64,000 nucleotides of DNA, from positions 52,147 to 116,146 of the forward strand of contig NZ_LGAP01000021.1 of the NCBI RefSeq assembly GCF_001270265.1, written 5' to 3'. This stretch comes from Ensifer adhaerens. GTDB taxonomy: Bacteria; Pseudomonadota; Alphaproteobacteria; Rhizobiales; Rhizobiaceae. Shown here in pieces: positions 8,671-20,185 of this stretch; positions within the stretch are counted from its first letter, which is position 1; each line of letters starts with the position of its first letter. Below the pieces are notes generated by a model. That model saw only the letters and a program-made list of their open reading frames with translations. It did not search any database and had not been told where the DNA came from. A program made the translations under genes and the position numbers.

Positions 8671-8702
8671 CGCCATCCTCGCCTCGCAGCGTTGAAACAC
8701 CG

Positions 8703-8740
8703 CGGCCGGTGAAGACCTTCTTGTCTTCACCGGCCGTTTT
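8703..8740 (+). terminator. rho-independent terminator of the MFS gene
   Basis: Perfect 14-bp stem (left arm 8703-8716, right arm 8723-8736) with a 6-nt loop CTTCTT and TTTT immediately after on the plus strand, 33 bp beyond the exporter stop. On the minus strand there is no U-tract, so it terminates rightward transcription before the convergent nrdF. Confidence 0.9.
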
Positions 8741-8774
8741 GCTATTGGCCCTGCAGTTGAGCGCGACGCGCCCG

Positions 8775-11934
<3,160 letters not shown>

Positions 11935-12337
11935 AATCGTTCCATCCCGTTTTTGACATTGGCGACGTCCTCATCGGTTCCCAACAGTTCGAACCGGTAG
12001 AGATAGGGCACCTGGCACTTGGCCGAGATCACGTCGCCGGCGATCCCGTAGGTCGCGCCGAAATTGCTGTTGCCCGCGGCAATGACGCCGCGGATGTGGG
12101 AGCGGTTGTCCGCATCGTTCAGAAAGCGGATCACCTGTTTGGGCACGGCGCCCTTGCCGTCGTCACCGCAATAGGTCGGCACGACGAGCACATAGGGTTC
12201 CCTAACGTCGAGCGGCGCATCGGCCGCGCTGACGGGAATGCGTCTGGCGCGCAGGCCGAGCTTGCCGACGAAGCGATGGGTGTTTTCCGAGCGGCTGGAG
12301 AAATAGACGATCAGCCCCATCGCGCCGTACCTCAGCT

Positions 12338-12559
12338 TTAGGAGAGCGCGCTGATCTTGTCGGGGCGGAAGCCTGCCCAATGCTCCGGACCGGCAACGAC
12401 GACGGGAAGCTGCATGTAGCCGAGGCCCTTGACCGTCTGGAGCGCGTCCTCGTCGATCGAGATGTCGATCACCTCATAGTTGACGCCCTGGCGGTCGAGC
12501 GCGCGGTAGGTTGCGGTGCATTGGACGCAGGCGGGCTTACTGTAGACGGTGACGTTCAT
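12338..12559 (-). CDS. nrdH: NrdH-redoxin
   Basis: A 73-residue glutaredoxin-fold protein with thioredoxin-like function. The redox motif CVQC is at residues 11-14, and the C-terminal GFRPDKI matches the NrdH consensus. It delivers electrons from thioredoxin reductase to NrdE. GAGGAAG lies 4 bp before the ATG at 12559. As first gene of the operon it stands behind a leader of about 500 nt containing a cobalamin riboswitch. Confidence 0.96.
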   Translation of the reverse strand: MNVTVYSKPACVQCTATYRALDRQGVNYEVIDISIDEDALQTVKGLGYMQLPVVVAGPEHWAGFRPDKISALS

Positions 12560-12874
12560 TTCTTCCTCGTTTGGTCGGCTTGATCTGGGCATGAAAAAGC
12601 ATACGGACGCGCAAACGCGATCCGGCAAAATGCAGGGCTGGCATGATTACGGCTTGCTCGGATCGAAACGACCAAAGCACGTGGTTTCGTCAGATGCGCG
12701 GGTTCCCGCGCCTCTTCATTGGCGAGTGATAGGAATTCGATGACGCGGACATGACTTCACCCCGAAGTTGAAGACGGCGCTTCCGGGGGGACGTCGAGAC
12801 GATCAGGCAGGTTTCATCCTGCCTCAAGCACACCTCTGACCTCTCCGGACACCCCGCCCGTGGACGTTTATCGA
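12560..12874 (-). promoter_or_regulatory. nrd leader between riboswitch and nrdH (expression platform)
   Basis: This 315-nt untranslated stretch contains a perfect 7-bp hairpin (CCTGCCT 12818-12824 and AGGCAGG 12805-12811 in plus-strand terms, 6-nt loop) and a second GC hairpin at 12696-12711. The AGGCAGG sequence transcribed from 12824-12818 can pair either with the CCTGCCT inside the 3' end of the riboswitch (12875-12890 area) or with the one directly following it. That makes a mutually exclusive switch likely. No U-tract follows, so the mechanism (Rho-dependent or attenuation) is open. Confidence 0.55.
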
Positions 12875-13072
12875 TCGAGGCAGGTCTCCTGGCTCACGGG
12901 TCGGTGCTTTTGTCCGGACCTTCCCGAAGCCTCATGCTTCAGTGGCCGAATGCTGGACAGTCGCTCGCCGTTTACAGTTGCGGGGGCAGCCACGGCTTAG
13001 CCAAGCGAAATCGCTACGACGCACCGTATTCCCATCTTCGCTCCCAATCCTTGCGAATCGGAAGAACCTCGA
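12875..13072 (-). ncRNA. cobalamin (B12) riboswitch
   Basis: Read on the minus strand, all the hallmark blocks occur in order: GGGAATACGGTG (13033-13022), the B12-box core GCCGTGGCTGCCCCCGCAAC, CTGTAAACGG, GCCACTG, CGGGAAGG, and GAGCCAGGAGACCTGCC at the 3' end. Terminal P1-type pairing TCGAGG / CCTCGA joins 13072-13067 with 12880-12875. The element senses adenosylcobalamin and normally lowers expression of the downstream gene when B12 is plentiful. The downstream operon here is nrdHIEF. Confidence 0.93.
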
Positions 13073-13088
13073 ACACTAGATATAGTAT
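13073..13088 (-). promoter_or_regulatory. NrdR-box-like palindrome at the nrd promoter
   Basis: ACACTAGATATAGTAT is close to the NrdR consensus (ACACwATATATwGTGT type). It directly abuts the start of the riboswitch and overlaps the probable -10 region, so NrdR could repress initiation. A second box, usual for NrdR pairs, was not convincingly found. Confidence 0.55.
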
Positions 13089-13109
13089 ATGTCGGGAAAA
13101 TCACGTCAA
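13084..13109 (-). promoter_or_regulatory. putative nrdHIEF promoter
   Basis: On the minus strand TTGACG (13109-13104) is followed after about 16 nt by a TACTAT-like -10 inside the NrdR-like palindrome. Transcription would begin right at the 5' edge of the riboswitch. This is a consensus match only. Confidence 0.45.
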
Positions 13110-13179
13110 TAGGTTCCATGCCGCAGCAGCCTGGGAGAGCGGACAATATTTTTCGAGTGTGGATAACGGGGAGTAAACG

Positions 13180-13398
13180 ACGGCGCAAGAGGCCGGCAAG
13201 ATCGGTCCGCCCCACGTTGCGGCCATCGACCACGCCAAGCGACAGCACGAGTTGTGCCGACGCCGCCTGAAGCCCGAGATCGAACTGTTGCGGCGCCCGC
13301 ACCAGATCGACGTGCAGTCAGGCGACCGGCAGCGCCGTCGGTATGTTGTCGCCGATTGCGCCGAAATAGGTTGCCGGCACGATCGTCTTCGACAATGC
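13180..13398 (-). pseudogene. metE: metE (cobalamin-independent methionine synthase) internal fragment
   Basis: Reading the minus strand gives about 70 codons closely resembling an internal part of MetE: ATYFGAIGDN, then LPVA-stop-LHVDLVRAPQQ, then LSLGVVDGRN and RTDLAGLL. The reading frame is continuous except for one TGA where the family has Gly (GGA to TGA). Both ends run into unrelated sequence. It is a dead remnant lying immediately upstream of the nrd promoter and B12 riboswitch. MetE is itself a classical B12-riboswitch target, which makes the position noteworthy. Confidence 0.75.
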
Positions 13399-13417
13399 CG
13401 CCGCAAAAGCGGCAAGA

Positions 13418-13729
13418 TCAATCGCACAAAGAAGTGCTTACGTCTCTATTTTGCTTCTCCCGTAGGCTTGCGAGGCTTGAGGCGGCGGGATGCGGCACGT
13501 CGCGATCTGGTCCGCGAGACGAGGGCGCGTTGCCCGGATCAGAAACCGCTACGCGCTGCCACGGAACGGCAAGGTCGCCAGCGCGCGCCCGGATACCTTC
13601 ATTGTCGCGCGTGAGACCGATGTCTCTCAGCTGGAATTCGCTGAATGCATCGATGGTCGTGGTGGCGTCGGCAGCTCTCTTGGTCACGCTCAAGACATGG
13701 CGGATGATCGATCGCAGTGCGCTAAGCAT
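13418..13729 (-). CDS. DUF1127-like small protein
   Basis: A 103-residue protein with the DUF1127 signature AFSEFQLRDIGLTRDN near residues 29-44, the Arg-rich small-protein family common in rhizobia and linked in some species to RNA metabolism and phosphate or carbon physiology. The first 25 residues form a basic amphipathic helix. The C-terminal 60 residues show no known domain and make it longer than typical members. The start at 13729 has AAGGGG about 8 bp upstream. It is divergent from the LysR gene. Confidence 0.6.
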   Translation of the reverse strand: MLSALRSIIRHVLSVTKRAADATTTIDAFSEFQLRDIGLTRDNEGIRARAGDLAVPWQRVAVSDPGNAPSSRGPDRDVPHPAASSLASLREKQNRDVSTSLCD

Positions 13730-13841
13730 TGCTAACCCCTTCATTTCTGCGGTGATGTGTTCGCCAGAAAATTGAGGATTTTGATGGTTTCGCGCAAAGC
13801 GATTTCTCGCATGCTGGCATAAAGAATGCTTATCTCAGGAC

Positions 13842-14804
13842 ATGAGCAAGATTCCCCCCATGAGCGCGGTGCGCGCGTTCGAAGCCGCAGCCAGGCACTT
13901 GAGTTTCACCCGCGCGGCGCAGGAGCTCGGCATGACGCAAGCCGCCGTCAGCTATCAGATCCGCTTGCTCGAGGATCGCACGGGCACGCCGCTCTTTGTC
14001 CGTCTGCCGCGGGAGGTGCGGCTGACGGATGCCGGACGGCAGCTTGCGCCGAGGGTGACCGAGGCGCTCGATCTGCTGGGTACGGCCTTCTCCGAGATTG
14101 CCGATAAGACCGAACATCACCTCCACATCTCGGTGCTTCCGACCGTCGTCTCAAGTTGGCTTGGTTCCAGGCTCGCCTCGTTTCAGACAGCCCATCCAAA
14201 CATCAGCATTCGCGTGCACATGTCCACGGAGCTGATCGACTTCAAGCGCGATGCGATCGATCTCGTGGTGCGCAGCGGCAACGGCGACTGGTCGGGCAAT
14301 GACGTGTTTCCTCTTTTCCCGATCGAATACATGCCCGTTTGCACGCCGAGGTTCCTGGAAAAACATCAGCTGAAGGATCCGGCCGACGTTCTCAGGGTGA
14401 GGCGCTTCGGCAACGCCAGCTGGTGGCGGCGCTGGATGACCGAAGCGGGCGTGGAGCCGCCGGTCAGCAACGGCACTGAACTGATCTTCGACGTCCAGGC
14501 GATGGATGTGGCGACGACATTGCTCGATCATGGCATTGCCATGGTCGTCTCGACCTTTCTGATCGAGGAGCTTCGAAGCGGCAAACTCGTTCGGCCCTTC
14601 AATCATATTGTTAGGGACGGCCGTGCCTATTGGCTGGTCTACCCGCAAAGCCAGCGGCGGCAGAAGAAAATCCAGGCTTTCCGCGACTGGATCATTGCCG
14701 AAGCCGCCGCATCGAATGTGCTGCTGGCCGCCGTGGCCGGAGAGCTTCCCTCGGCACGGTCTCAAGCCGGCATCGGTGCGAGCGCGCTCATAAGACCTGA
14801 ATAG
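13842..14804 (+). CDS. LysR-family regulator (GcvA-like)
   Basis: A 320-residue LysR regulator. The winged HTH lies near residues 10-65 with LSFTRAAQELGMTQAAVSYQIRLLE, followed by a type-2 periplasmic-binding-protein effector domain; the GcvA-like subgroup is suggested by PREVRLTDAGRQLAP and the C-terminal YPQSQRR block. It is convergent with, and overlaps by 43 bp, the racemase gene at the end of the polyamine-type transporter operon. It may regulate that operon, but operon control cannot be shown from this position. AGGA precedes the start. Confidence 0.9.
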   Translation: MSKIPPMSAVRAFEAAARHLSFTRAAQELGMTQAAVSYQIRLLEDRTGTPLFVRLPREVRLTDAGRQLAPRVTEALDLLGTAFSEIADKTEHHLHISVLPTVVSSWLGSRLASFQTAHPNISIRVHMSTELIDFKRDAIDLVVRSGNGDWSGNDVFPLFPIEYMPVCTPRFLEKHQLKDPADVLRVRRFGNASWWRRWMTEAGVEPPVSNGTELIFDVQAMDVATTLLDHGIAMVVSTFLIEELRSGKLVRPFNHIVRDGRAYWLVYPQSQRRQKKIQAFRDWIIAEAAASNVLLAAVAGELPSARSQAGIGASALIRPE

Positions 14805-15499
14805 GATTTGCTGAGCGGCGGAGCATAGGAGCCGCGCTTGCTGGTCGTCAGTCCTTGTGACACCAACGCCTCGGCCTGCTTGACGGCTGCCGATACGCCA
14901 TCGATGACCGGAACGCCGTATTCGGCTTGAAGTGCGCGCGCAAGATCGGCCATCCCGGCGCAGCCAAGCACGATCGCCTCGGCGCCGTCCTCAACGAGCG
15001 CCAGCTCGATTTCGCATCGCAGCTTCGCCAACGCGGGCGAAGCCTTGTCCTCAAGCTGCAGCACCGGGATATCCGCAGCGCGAACCTTCGTCCGGGCACC
15101 CATCCCATAGCGTATGACCAGGTTCTCGATAAGCACACGCGACCGCTCGAGTGTGGTCACGACGGTGAAACGCTGGGCAAGCATGGCGGCCGTCGCCACA
15201 GCGGATTCGCAGAGCCCGACCACGGGGATGCGGGCGAGCGCGCGGGCCGCTTCCAGACCAGTATCGTCGAAGCATGCGATGACGGCGGCGTTGGCGCCTG
15301 CCGCTTCGCCGTCCCGGATTTCGGTGAGCAGGCCTGGAAGCGCGATCGCGCCGTCATAGTGGCCTTCGATCGAAGCCGGTCCGGACTTGGACGTCCTCGC
15401 GATGATCTCCGTGTTTAGGCCCGCGACGGCGCGGGCTGCGGCCGCCGCCTTCTCGGTCATGGATTGGGTGGTGTTCGGATTGACGATCAGAATGCGCAT
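14762..15499 (-). CDS. Asp/Glu/hydantoin racemase family protein
   Basis: A 245-residue protein of the Asp/Glu/hydantoin racemase superfamily. The N-terminal MRILIVNPNTT motif is diagnostic for the HyuE group. Two catalytic cysteines are present: C76 in VIACFDDTG and C180 in VLGCAGMADL. Such enzymes invert the stereocentre of hydantoins or related compounds without cofactor. It is the last gene of a polyamine/opine-type ABC operon and starts 5 bp after the permease stop, so the importer probably brings in its substrate. The start at 15499 begins the conserved motif. Confidence 0.88.
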   Translation of the reverse strand: MRILIVNPNTTQSMTEKAAAAARAVAGLNTEIIARTSKSGPASIEGHYDGAIALPGLLTEIRDGEAAGANAAVIACFDDTGLEAARALARIPVVGLCESAVATAAMLAQRFTVVTTLERSRVLIENLVIRYGMGARTKVRAADIPVLQLEDKASPALAKLRCEIELALVEDGAEAIVLGCAGMADLARALQAEYGVPVIDGVSAAVKQAEALVSQGLTTSKRGSYAPPLSKSYSGLMSALAPMPA

Positions 15500-15504
15500 C
15501 GAAC

Positions 15505-16326
15505 CTAGCTCATTTTTGCCTGCCGCCGACGAAGCGTCAGAATGACGGCAAGCGCGACGAGGATGATGGTGAAGGAGAAGAGCGTCGTGACCGTGCCCAG
15601 CGCGTAAAGCACTGGCGTCGTCACATTGGTGGTCATTCCGTAGATTTCCAATGGCAGGGTGTTGTAGCTGCCCGAGGTCATCAGCGTGCGGGCGAACTCG
15701 TCGTAGGAAAGCGTGAAGCCGAAGAGGCCGACCCCGATCAGGCTCGGCGCTATCATCGGCAGCACCACATGCCGAAACGTCTGCCACGGGGTGGCGCCGA
15801 GATCGCGGGCCGCCTCTTCATAGGCAGGCGAAAAGCGGTTGAAGACGGCAAACATGATCAAGACGCCAAAGGGCAGGGTCCAGGTAAGATGTGCGCCGAA
15901 GCCGGAGGAATACCAGGCGGGCTTCAGGCCAAACTGCTGGAAGACGACACCGATCCCGAGCGAGATGATGATCGAGGGCACGACCAGGCTGGCAACGGTC
16001 AGGTAGAAGAGGGCCGTCGCCCCCTTGAAGCGGTGGCGAAAGGCGAGGCCGGCAAGCAGCGCCACGACGACATTGACCACCATCACCATCAGTCCCAGCG
16101 TGAATGAGCGGCGGAAGGACGCGCCGAAGTCGCCGACCGCCTGTTTCTCGAAGAGATTGTAGAACCAGTGCAGCGAAAGTCCGTTCAACGGAAATGTGAG
16201 ACCGCCATTCGGCCCCTGAAAGGACAGGATCAGCACCGCCGACAACGGCCCGTAGAGAAACAGCACGAACAGGGCGAAGAAGCCCGCGAGCAGGTAGAAT
16301 TCCAGGGTGCGCCGCTCATGGTTCAT
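15505..16326 (-). CDS. ABC transporter permease (PotC-like)
   Basis: A 273-residue inner-membrane permease with six hydrophobic segments and the EAA loop EEAARDLGATPWQTFRHVVLP near residue 175. Type and order (ATPase, binding protein, permease B, permease C) match spermidine/putrescine-type importers. It starts 1 bp after the PotB-like gene stop, so the two are coupled. Substrate unknown; the adjacent racemase suggests a hydantoin-like or amino-acid derivative rather than a polyamine. Confidence 0.92.
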   Translation of the reverse strand: MNHERRTLEFYLLAGFFALFVLFLYGPLSAVLILSFQGPNGGLTFPLNGLSLHWFYNLFEKQAVGDFGASFRRSFTLGLMVMVVNVVVALLAGLAFRHRFKGATALFYLTVASLVVPSIIISLGIGVVFQQFGLKPAWYSSGFGAHLTWTLPFGVLIMFAVFNRFSPAYEEAARDLGATPWQTFRHVVLPMIAPSLIGVGLFGFTLSYDEFARTLMTSGSYNTLPLEIYGMTTNVTTPVLYALGTVTTLFSFTIILVALAVILTLRRRQAKMS

Positions 16327-16327
16327 C

Positions 16328-17242
16328 TCATAGTTCCTTTCGGATATCGACGACCCGAAGGATCGCGGCGACCATCAGGAGCACGACGATCAGCAGCACG
16401 ACCGCATTGGCGGCCGCAGCCGGATATTGCAGCAGTGACATCTGGTTCTTCATCATCAGCGCGACCGAAGCGCTCTGTCCTCCCGACATAACTTGAACCG
16501 TCGAGAAGTCGGCCATGACGAGGGTGACGACGAAGATCGAGCCGATGGCGATGCCGGGCTTGGCGAGTGGCAGGATGACGTTCCAGAGCACCTGCCGGCC
16601 GCTGGCGCCGCAGTCGCGCGCCGCTTCGATCAGCGAACGGTCGATGCGCATCAGCGTGTTGAAGATCGGCGTCACCATGAAGAGCGTATTGAGGTGAACC
16701 ATGGCAAGCACGACAGCAAAATCGGAATAGAGCAGCCACTCGATCGGTTGCGGAATGATGCCGAGGTCGATCAGCGTCGAATTGACGAGGCCATTGCGTC
16801 CAAGCACCGGGATCCAGGAGATCATGCGGATGATGTTGGAGGTTAGAAACGGTACGGTGCAGATGAGGAAGAGCACCATCTGCATGGTTGTTGTGCGCAC
16901 GTGGAATGCGAGGAAATAGGCGACCCAGAAGCCGATCAAGAGTGTGAGGCACCAGACGAGGGCGGTGAATTTCAACGTGTTGAGATAGGTCTTCCACGTC
17001 ACCCACGAACCGAGCGTGTCGACATAGTTCATGGTCAGGAAGTCCGGATAAAGCCCGGCAAAGTCGTAGTCCCAGAAGCTGACGACAAGAATGGTCAGGA
17101 TCGGCAGCACGAAGAAGAACCCGAGAATGAGGATGAGCGGCAGCGCCTGCAGATAGGCGCCCAGCCTTTGCAGCCTAGCACGGACACTGCTGGGTCTACC
17201 GGCCTCGGCCTCCGATGGCTGCGAAATTGCCACTACCGCCAT
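16328..17242 (-). CDS. ABC transporter permease (PotB-like)
   Basis: A 304-residue permease with a cytoplasmic N-terminal tail and six membrane segments. The EAA loop IEAARDCGASGRQVLWNVILP sits near residue 205. It pairs with the PotC-like protein to form the channel of a polyamine-type importer. An 89-bp gap separates it from the binding-protein gene upstream. Confidence 0.92.
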   Translation of the reverse strand: MAVVAISQPSEAEAGRPSSVRARLQRLGAYLQALPLILILGFFFVLPILTILVVSFWDYDFAGLYPDFLTMNYVDTLGSWVTWKTYLNTLKFTALVWCLTLLIGFWVAYFLAFHVRTTTMQMVLFLICTVPFLTSNIIRMISWIPVLGRNGLVNSTLIDLGIIPQPIEWLLYSDFAVVLAMVHLNTLFMVTPIFNTLMRIDRSLIEAARDCGASGRQVLWNVILPLAKPGIAIGSIFVVTLVMADFSTVQVMSGGQSASVALMMKNQMSLLQYPAAAANAVVLLIVVLLMVAAILRVVDIRKEL

Positions 17243-17331
17243 TGTTCATCCTCTCGCGTTGCTAGTCAGATCCCGCTCGCTGCGGTCGGCCCCATTCGAG
17301 GGCGCGCCGCAGCGAGGGCGTTTCGTCTGTC

Positions 17332-18630
17332 TCAAGCCGCGATGAACTCGTTCCAGCGCTTGATCATGTAGCGGTCCTCATCCATGACCGAGTTCCAGCA
17401 GGCGACCTTGCCCATGCGATCTTCGAAGGAGCCGCCATCGCGCACGGCGCCGGCCTTCTCCATGACCTTGCCCTCCGGCGAGAGGATATCGCCCTTTGCC
17501 GGCTTGCCCTCGACCCAGTAGCCCCACTCGTCCTCGGACATGAAGCCCTTGGCCGTGTCCATGGCGGCCGAATAGTAGCCCTGACGGTTGAGATAGGCGC
17601 CGACCCAGCCCGACAGGTACCAGTTGATATATTCATAGGCCGCGTCGAGTTGGGCGCCCTGGAGATGGGCGGCAAGGCCGAGGCCGCCACCCCAGGCGCG
17701 ATAGCCTTCCTTGAGCGGCTGGTATTTGCACGCGATGCCCTTCGAGCGGACGGCGGCGACGGCCGGTGACCACATGGACTGGATCACCACTTCACCGGAG
17801 GCCATCAGGTTGACGCTCTCGTCGAAGGATTTCCAGAAAGCGCGGAACTGACCGTCCTGCTTGGCCTTAATGAGGAAGTCGATCGTCTGGTCGATCTCAT
17901 CCGTCGTCATGTTACCCTTGTCGGCATATTTGACGTTGCCCAAGGCTTCCATGATCATGGCGGCATCCATGATGCCGATTGACGGGATGTTGAGGATGGC
18001 GGCCTTGCCCTTGAAGGCCGGATCCATGATGTCGGCCCAGCTCGTGATGTCGCGGCCGACGAGATCCGGGCGAATGCCGAGGGTATCGGCATTGTAGATC
18101 GTCGGAATGAGCGTCATCCACTGGGTCGGCGACTTCGCGAAGGTCTTAGAATCTTGCGCCTCGACAAAGCCGACGGTGTGCGGGGCGGTGCCTTGGGCGA
18201 TGACGCTTTCGGGCTTCAGCTTGCCGTCGATGAACAGCGGGACGATCTTGTCGTAGTACTTGATTTTCGAGACATCCATCGGCTGCATCACACCGGCCGG
18301 GAAGACCTTCTTGGCGATCCAGTATTCGATGTCGGCGATGTCGTAGGAATCGGGTTGCGTCACTGCCCGCTGGGCTGCGGCGTCCGAATCCGTCGCAGTC
18401 ATTTCCAGTGTGATGCCGAGATCCTGTTTGCACTTCTCGGCAATGGCATTGATGTTGGAAACGCCGGTGCCGAACTGACGCAGCGTGATCGGGTTTTGCG
18501 CCCAGATCGTCGGAAAGCCGGTGATCGCCCCGGACCCGGCAATCGCGCCGATTGCCGCCGCACCGGTCTTGAGCAGCGTGCGACGGGACAGGCCCTCCTT
18601 CGAGGTCTTTGATGTAATTTCATTCGTCAT
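17332..18630 (-). CDS. ABC transporter substrate-binding protein (PotD-like, Tat signal)
   Basis: A 432-residue periplasmic binding protein. The N-terminus has a twin-arginine signal LSRRTLLKTGAAAIGAIAG, so it is likely folded before export. The mature domain is of the PotD/extracellular solute-binding type 1 kind, with SYDIADIEYWIAKKVFPAG and a Trp-rich C-terminal part. It captures the ligand of the operon. The start is followed by an extended n-region (MTNEITSKTSKEG) normal for Tat signals. Confidence 0.92.
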   Translation of the reverse strand: MTNEITSKTSKEGLSRRTLLKTGAAAIGAIAGSGAITGFPTIWAQNPITLRQFGTGVSNINAIAEKCKQDLGITLEMTATDSDAAAQRAVTQPDSYDIADIEYWIAKKVFPAGVMQPMDVSKIKYYDKIVPLFIDGKLKPESVIAQGTAPHTVGFVEAQDSKTFAKSPTQWMTLIPTIYNADTLGIRPDLVGRDITSWADIMDPAFKGKAAILNIPSIGIMDAAMIMEALGNVKYADKGNMTTDEIDQTIDFLIKAKQDGQFRAFWKSFDESVNLMASGEVVIQSMWSPAVAAVRSKGIACKYQPLKEGYRAWGGGLGLAAHLQGAQLDAAYEYINWYLSGWVGAYLNRQGYYSAAMDTAKGFMSEDEWGYWVEGKPAKGDILSPEGKVMEKAGAVRDGGSFEDRMGKVACWNSVMDEDRYMIKRWNEFIAA

Positions 18631-18661
18631 GCGCAGTTCCCCTTTTTTGATGGTTGGTCAC

Positions 18662-19750
18662 TCATGCTGAAAGGCGACCGAGGGGGACGACATCCTCCAG
18701 GGTCCAGCTCAGGGACACCGCGTCGCCCACCGACACGGTTTTGTTGAAATAGTCGGCATCGCTGACGATCACTGTGAAGTCGTCGCTGCCGGCGCCACTG
18801 ACGGTCAGCTTCACCGAAGCGCCGCGATATTCGATGTTGGAGACCACCGCCTGAAAACCGAGGGTCTTTTCCGCGGCAGGATCGAGGCGAACGCGGTCGG
18901 TGCGGATGCCGATGTCGATTGGCGCACCGATTTCCTGCGCGATGTCGCGAACGGCAAAACTCTGGCCACCGGCCACCCCCATCTCGACAATCCCGTCACG
19001 GATGGCGCTCACTCGGCCCGAAAGCACATTGTGGTCGCCCATGAAGCGGGCGACGAAGGCCGTTGCCGGCTTCTCGAAGACGATACGCGGCGCTGCCGCC
19101 TGCTCGATGCGGCCATCGTTCATCACCACGATCAGGTCGGCCAATGCCATGGCCTCTTCCTGGCTGTGCGTGACGTGGACGAAGGTGATGCCGAGCGTTT
19201 TCTGCAGCTTCTTCAGTTCTGCCCGCATGCGGATCTTGAGGAATGGATCGAGCGCCGACAAAGGCTCATCGAGCAGCAGAGCTTCCGGTTCGGTGATCAA
19301 CGCACGTGCGAGTGCCACCCGCTGCTGCTGTCCGCCCGAAAGCTGCGCCGGCCGACGGCCGGCATAGGCCTCCATCTGCATCAGCCTCAACATGGCCAGC
19401 GCCTTGGCCCGGCGCGTTTCCTTGTCGACGCCCTTCATCTTCAAGCTGAAGGCAACATTGTCGACGAGGTCGAGATGAGGAAACAGGGCGTAGGATTGGA
19501 ACATCATCGCCGTATTGCGGCGGGCCGGCGGGAAATCGGTCACGACGACATGGCCGAGACGGGGGGCGCCGGACGAAATGCTCTCGTGGCCGGCAATCAT
19601 GCGCAACGTGGATGTCTTCCCGCAGCCCGACGGCCCTAGAAAACAGCAATAGCTGCCCGCGGGGATCTTGAGGCTGATGGCGTGCACGGCGGTTGTCGCG
19701 CCGTAGATCTTGGAAACAGATACGATATCGATTTCGGCGGCTTTCGACAT
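18662..19750 (-). CDS. ABC transporter ATP-binding protein (PotA-like)
   Basis: A 362-residue ATPase with Walker A GPSGCGKTS at residues 39-47, Q-loop MMFQSYALFPHL, signature LSGGQQQRVALARAL, Walker B ALLLDEPLSALD, and a C-terminal TOBE domain. First gene of the operon with the PotD-, PotB- and PotC-like proteins and the racemase. The start at 19750 (MSKAAEIDIVSVSK) was preferred to an upstream Met because the ATPase fold begins there and AGGAGAAAG precedes it. Confidence 0.93.
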   Translation of the reverse strand: MSKAAEIDIVSVSKIYGATTAVHAISLKIPAGSYCCFLGPSGCGKTSTLRMIAGHESISSGAPRLGHVVVTDFPPARRNTAMMFQSYALFPHLDLVDNVAFSLKMKGVDKETRRAKALAMLRLMQMEAYAGRRPAQLSGGQQQRVALARALITEPEALLLDEPLSALDPFLKIRMRAELKKLQKTLGITFVHVTHSQEEAMALADLIVVMNDGRIEQAAAPRIVFEKPATAFVARFMGDHNVLSGRVSAIRDGIVEMGVAGGQSFAVRDIAQEIGAPIDIGIRTDRVRLDPAAEKTLGFQAVVSNIEYRGASVKLTVSGAGSDDFTVIVSDADYFNKTVSVGDAVSLSWTLEDVVPLGRLSA

Positions 19751-20051
19751 GATGGCTTTCTCCTGATGACAGGGAAGAAGCATCAAACGTGCCAATCTCG
19801 TGCGGCGACGATAACTCTATATTTTCGTTTAGGAATCTGGTGTCACCGCCGAATTCCGGGGTATCCGGCGCAACAACCTTCTGCTCACGAAATGGGCTTT
19901 TGTCGTCAATATCCGCAAATTATTGTATACGATAATGTGAATTTTTGAGCACAGCCCCCGCCCGCCTTGGGGCGAGAGGCCAGTTCGTTTTTCCCCCACC
20001 CGCCATCACGGCCGCGCATGGACGTCGGAACGTGACGCTTTCATGGTGAAA
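19751..20051. promoter_or_regulatory. divergent control region with GntR-like palindrome
   Basis: About 300 bp without a gene, AT-rich compared with its surroundings. ATTATTGTATACGATAAT at 19919-19936 is an 18-bp palindrome with one mismatched pair and a GTATAC core, the form of many GntR (FadR-type) operators. A putative GntR protein is not encoded nearby. Promoters for the PotA-like operon (left) and phosphodiesterase operon (right) must lie here. Confidence 0.45.
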
Positions 20052-20089
20052 CTGAAAAACAGCTGACAACGTCTGTTACCAAACTGACA
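20052..20089 (+). promoter_or_regulatory. PHO-box-like array of four CTGnnA repeats
   Basis: CTGAAA (20052), CTGACA (20063), CTGTTA (20073) and CTGACA (20084) follow one another with 11, 10 and 11 bp spacing. This is the architecture of tandem PhoB half-sites (CTGTCAT-type, 11-bp period). It lies about 70-100 bp before the phosphodiesterase gene. Confidence 0.6.
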
Positions 20090-20185
20090 AGACAGCTCCC
20101 TAAACAGTGCGGCCTAAGCACCGAACGGGAGCGACACGGCTTCCGGACGACATGCGCAATGACCATGGTCGGAGGCCCGAATTCC

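Noticed and set aside
12875..13398. The B12 riboswitch as a regulator of the metE remnant
   Set aside because: On the minus strand the remnant lies upstream of the riboswitch, not downstream, so it cannot be its target in the present order.
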